Source: Tissierellia bacterium (GTDB lineage Bacteria; Bacillota; Clostridia; Tissierellales; Sedimentibacteraceae). Taken from it: DNA of 15,471 nt. Location: assembly GCA_028700795.1 (NCBI GenBank), contig JAQVRY010000009.1, positions 5,857 through 21,327 on the forward strand, given 5' to 3'. Positions 13,303-15,471 of the stretch are shown piece by piece. A model generated the notes under the pieces. The model was given only the letters and a program-made list of their open reading frames with translations, did not search any database and had not been told where the DNA came from. How positions within the stretch are numbered: position 1 is the stretch's first letter; every line of letters begins with the position of its first letter. The position numbers and the translations under genes are program-made.

Positions 13303-13747
13303 CTTTATTCTCCTTATCTCTGCATTGTGCACAGATTCCGGTGAATTTGACCACATGATTTAATATTTCAAAATTGTATTGTTTTTCGATTATTTCTTCC
13401 AATGAGTTCATAAGGTCTTCTTTAACCTCTATGATTTTGCCACATTGTTTGCACAATAAGTGATGGTGCTGATGAACTTCATTGCTATATGGTGATAATA
13501 TTTCATAACGAGAAAAGCCGTCATCGAAGTTGTGCTTATATACAAGTCCTATATCCTCAAACAGCAGAAGAGTTCTGTAAATCGTGGCTATTCCAATGTT
13601 AGGATATCTATTTTTGATAAGTTCATAAATTTCTTCCGAAGATAAATGCTTATCTTTATTCTCGCAAAGAACTTCATATAAGATTTTTCGCTGAACAGTT
13701 GTTTTGTACCCATTTTTATCAAGCAAGGTTATTAAGTAATCTACCAT
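13223..13747 (-). CDS. Fur-family metal-dependent transcriptional regulator with extra C-terminal tail
   Basis: Fur-family repressors sense iron, zinc, manganese or peroxide. The N-terminal winged helix includes SSEEIYELIKN (36-46) and IGIATIYRTLLLFEDIGLV (51-69). The dimerisation domain has HQHHHLLCKQCGK (92-104) and a second CxxC (Cys139/Cys142) for structural zinc. The residue after CGKII is Glu107, as in Fur; peroxide-sensing PerR proteins have Asp there. The usual fold ends near 143. About 30 further polar residues follow, and residues 149-174 are encoded by the first 80 nt of rnj in another frame. The ATG at 13747 has GGGGGTGG just upstream. It lies between the DUF1292 gene and rnj, as in many Clostridia. 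The metal sensed is not certain. Confidence 0.9.
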   Translation of the reverse strand: MVDYLITLLDKNGYKTTVQRKILYEVLCENKDKHLSSEEIYELIKNRYPNIGIATIYRTLLLFEDIGLVYKHNFDDGFSRYEILSPYSNEVHQHHHLLCKQCGKIIEVKEDLMNSLEEIIEKQYNFEILNHVVKFTGICAQCRDKENKDGRKETQTKSNTLGGTGGNRKKHHSY

Positions 13748-13769
13748 ACATCCACCCCCAAGACACTAC

Positions 13770-14012
13770 TTAAATCAAATCATCAGCTATTCCTTCATAT
13801 ATTTCCTGCACTTCTTTGATTTCTCCCTCGTCCTCAACTTTAATCAGCACTATACTTCCGTCTTCCATTTCTTCCACATAATAAATCATACCTTCATCCG
13901 AATTGAGTTTGTGAAGTACTGCATACAAAATATCATCAATATGAAAAGTAGCTTCTACAATTAACTTTTCTAAGTTTCCTTCGTCGTTTATTAATTCAAT
14001 AATATTATCCAT
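13770..14012 (-). CDS. DUF1292 protein (YrzB family)
   Basis: This small acidic protein (80 aa) belongs to the DUF1292/UPF0473 group, whose function is not established. It is rich in Glu and Asp. It has the family core TFHIDDILYAVLHKL (22-36), MIYYVEEMEDGSIVLIKVED (42-61) and the EIKEVQEIYE end. The ATG at 14012 has AAAGGAG about 6 nt upstream. It stands between ruvX and fur, and the pairing with ruvX is conserved across Firmicutes (B. subtilis yrrK-yrzB). The context is the strongest evidence for the assignment. Confidence 0.88.
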   Translation of the reverse strand: MDNIIELINDEGNLEKLIVEATFHIDDILYAVLHKLNSDEGMIYYVEEMEDGSIVLIKVEDEGEIKEVQEIYEGIADDLI

Positions 14013-14026
14013 AGGATCTCCTTTGA

Positions 14027-14440
14027 TTATTTTGTACGCTGCATATAACTTGACAGAATTTGTACCGCCGCTAATTTGTCGATAACTTCTTTTCTTTTTT
14101 TTCTTTTTACATCAGCTTCTATTAACATTCTTTCCGATATGGCTGTGGTAAACCTTTCGTCTTCAAGCTCTACAGGCAAATCAATATGCTTTTTCATCTT
14201 ATCCAAAAATTCAAGCACCTTTTCTCCCTGTATTCCAATTGTTCCATCTAACATTTTTGGAATGCCTGCCACTATTTTAGTAACTTGGTATTCATCGATG
14301 AGCTTTTTCAGTTCTTTTAAATCATTTTTTATATTCGTTCTTTTTATGGTTGTAACACCCTGTGCAGTAATCATCAATAAATCACTTACAGCTACTCCAA
14401 TTGTTTTATCACCCACATCCAAACCCATCAATCTGTCCAT
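14027..14440 (-). CDS. ruvX: Holliday junction resolvase-like RuvX/YqgF
   Basis: RuvX has an RNase H-like fold. It is linked to Holliday junction resolution and, in some bacteria, to 16S rRNA 5' processing. The 138 aa protein starts MDRLMGLDVGDKTIGVAVSD, with catalytic Asp8. It has IVAGIPKMLDGTIGIQ in the middle, a Glu/Asp pair in ELEDERFTT and the final Asp in VIDKLAAVQIL, all as expected. I chose the ATG at 14440, preceded by GAGG (about 14446-14449). The longer in-frame extension to 14539 would overlap the aldo/keto reductase by 92 nt and adds non-family sequence. The start lies 7 nt after the reductase stop. Confidence 0.94.
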   Translation of the reverse strand: MDRLMGLDVGDKTIGVAVSDLLMITAQGVTTIKRTNIKNDLKELKKLIDEYQVTKIVAGIPKMLDGTIGIQGEKVLEFLDKMKKHIDLPVELEDERFTTAISERMLIEADVKRKKRKEVIDKLAAVQILSSYMQRTK

Positions 14441-14447
14441 AGAAACC

Positions 14448-15395
14448 TCACACAATTTTGATATAAAAATCCGTACATTCACCGGCGCAATAACTGCATA
14501 GAACACACTTTTCCATATCAACAGCACATTTGCCGTCAATTATTTGAAGTGCATTTTGATTGCATTTTTTTACGCATTTTCCGCATCCAACACACCACTC
14601 TTCTATTACGAGAGTGCGCTTTTGATTTCTAATTTTATTTTTAATATTATTATTTAACTTATTATTTTCCAAATAACTAATATTTGCATCTATTTCTTCA
14701 ACAGTGCTCATACCTATTGCTATGGAATCTACATAGTTTAAGCAGTCAACATACTTAAATGCTTTTTCTGCTTCATTAATTAAATGGCCGCCGCCATAAA
14801 TTTTCATTGCCATTATAAATTTATTATGTTCTTTAGCCATCTTCAAGGCTTCAGACATATCTTTGAAAGTTCCGTCTTGAATTCCTATACCTTTGTAATT
14901 AATCAAAGGAAAAACAAATTCTATTTCATTAAACTTAAGTGAATCTTTCACAGCCTCCACCCTGTGAGTAGAAATTCCAAAATGTTTGATTATTCCCTTA
15001 TCCTTGTATTTCATGAAACGGTCAACTGCTTGGTAATGTCCTAAAAAATTATTTCCGGAATCTTGTTCATGTAACATAAAAACATCCAAATAATCCGTAT
15101 TCATTTCTTTTAATGCCTTATTGATACTATATTCTGCAGTATTCTTGTCATATGCGTAACTTTTTGAAGCTATAATTATTTTATCCCTGTCTTTGTCTTT
15201 TATGAATTCTTTTAGTATATTATAGTTATCATAAAGCTCAGCTGTGTCAAAAAAGTTTATTCCCTTTTCGTATGCGTAATTAAGCAGTTTTACCTTGTTT
15301 TCAGCAGTATCAAAATTTTGAAGATTACTTAATGAAAGTGTTCCGTAACACAGCTTTGATACATTTTCCTTTTCAAACAAATTTATGTATTTCAT
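14448..15395 (-). CDS. Aldo/keto reductase with C-terminal 2[4Fe-4S] ferredoxin domain
   Basis: The first 250 residues or so form a TIM-barrel aldo/keto reductase. The catalytic tetrad is in place: Asp50 and Tyr55 (FFDTAELY), Lys78 (IIIASKS) and His109 (FMLHEQD). From 268 there are two ferredoxin motifs, CVGCGKCVKKC (268-278) and CVLCSYCAGEC (297-307), plus an extra Cys at 290. The protein probably couples carbonyl reduction to ferredoxin-type electron transfer in the cytoplasm, as proposed for this anaerobe-rich subfamily; the substrate is unknown. The ATG at 15395 (315 aa) fits the family N-terminus, though its ribosome-binding site is weak. Upstream frame to the window edge lacks family sequence and contains a palindrome. 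It precedes ruvX by 7 nt, so it is likely the first gene of that operon. Confidence 0.9.
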   Translation of the reverse strand: MKYINLFEKENVSKLCYGTLSLSNLQNFDTAENKVKLLNYAYEKGINFFDTAELYDNYNILKEFIKDKDRDKIIIASKSYAYDKNTAEYSINKALKEMNTDYLDVFMLHEQDSGNNFLGHYQAVDRFMKYKDKGIIKHFGISTHRVEAVKDSLKFNEIEFVFPLINYKGIGIQDGTFKDMSEALKMAKEHNKFIMAMKIYGGGHLINEAEKAFKYVDCLNYVDSIAIGMSTVEEIDANISYLENNKLNNNIKNKIRNQKRTLVIEEWCVGCGKCVKKCNQNALQIIDGKCAVDMEKCVLCSYCAGECTDFYIKIV

Positions 15396-15438
15396 ATTAA
15401 TATTACCATTGGAAACGTCCTTCGTAATTGCATACAAA

Positions 15439-15460
15439 AGCAGTATATTTATATACTGCT
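15439..15460. other. 22-bp perfect palindrome upstream of the aldo/keto reductase gene
   Basis: AGCAGTATAT (15439-15448) and ATATACTGCT (15451-15460) form a perfect inverted repeat with a 2-nt centre. Read on the minus strand it is followed by TTTTGT, so it may be the terminator of a gene beyond the window. It could also be an operator 44 nt before the reductase start. The sequence cannot separate the two. Confidence 0.5.
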
Positions 15461-15471
15461 CAAAGTACAAG

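Noticed and set aside
13303..13356. N-terminal extension of RNase J to 576 aa
   Set aside because: The added residues lie in the fur gene and the family begins at the MAEKKHKLKV start, which has an AAGGAG site.
14441..14539. N-terminal extension of RuvX to 170 aa
   Set aside because: The extra 33 residues overlap the iron-sulfur domain coding region of the upstream reductase and do not resemble RuvX. The ATG at 14440 has a good ribosome-binding site and fits the family start.

Overview
The window looks like chromosome from a low-GC, endospore-forming anaerobic member of the Bacillota (Clostridia/Tissierellia type). The evidence is the AT-rich sequence, strong Shine-Dalgarno sites, an intact sporulation sigma-K gene, a ferredoxin-fused aldo/keto reductase, RNase J and a conserved Firmicutes gene order. 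No tRNA, rRNA, CRISPR array, transposase or prophage gene was seen. The exact genus cannot be fixed from sequence alone.

Layout. 13-1299 (+): a secreted, C-terminally anchored D-Ala-D-Ala carboxypeptidase. 5566-1326 (-): one tightly packed operon reading Man-family PTS EIIA, EIIB, a fused EIIC-EIID, then nadD, yqeK, rsfS and ridA. Several joints are ATGA overlaps or gaps under 10 nt. 5799-7191 (+): a Met/Pro-rich low-complexity protein, a long hairpin, then sigK. 7206-7428: a noncoding element with imperfect terminal inverted repeats and nested hairpins, between the convergent sigK and trhP genes. 10365-7437 (-): mltG, trmR and trhP, in the same order as B. subtilis yrrL-yrrM-yrrO. 10516-11574 (+): a small orphan protein and a peroxiredoxin. 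15395-11626 (-): aldo/keto reductase, ruvX, DUF1292 protein, a Fur-family regulator and RNase J.

How it fits together. The right-hand and middle minus-strand blocks form the conserved ruvX-DUF1292-fur-rnj-mltG-trmR-trhP neighbourhood (DNA/RNA processing, cell wall, tRNA wobble modification), interrupted by two plus-strand genes. The left minus-strand block is the conserved nadD-yqeK-rsfS module (NAD synthesis, dinucleotide hydrolysis, ribosome silencing), with a sugar PTS fused onto its front by translational coupling. The plus-strand pair around sigK points to late sporulation.

Most notable: (1) an EIIC-EIID fusion in a PTS coupled to nadD; (2) an approximately 80-nt out-of-frame overlap between fur and rnj that gives Fur an unusual C-terminal tail; (3) a Met/Pro-rich repeat protein directly before sigK; (4) a structured repeat element of about 225 bp and a family of short GGGGCACACC-type palindromes at gene ends, one of which supplies the end of nadD; (5) a peroxiredoxin with a Cys pattern like archaeal Prx6-type enzymes. 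I did not find a clear defence or wholly new multigene system.
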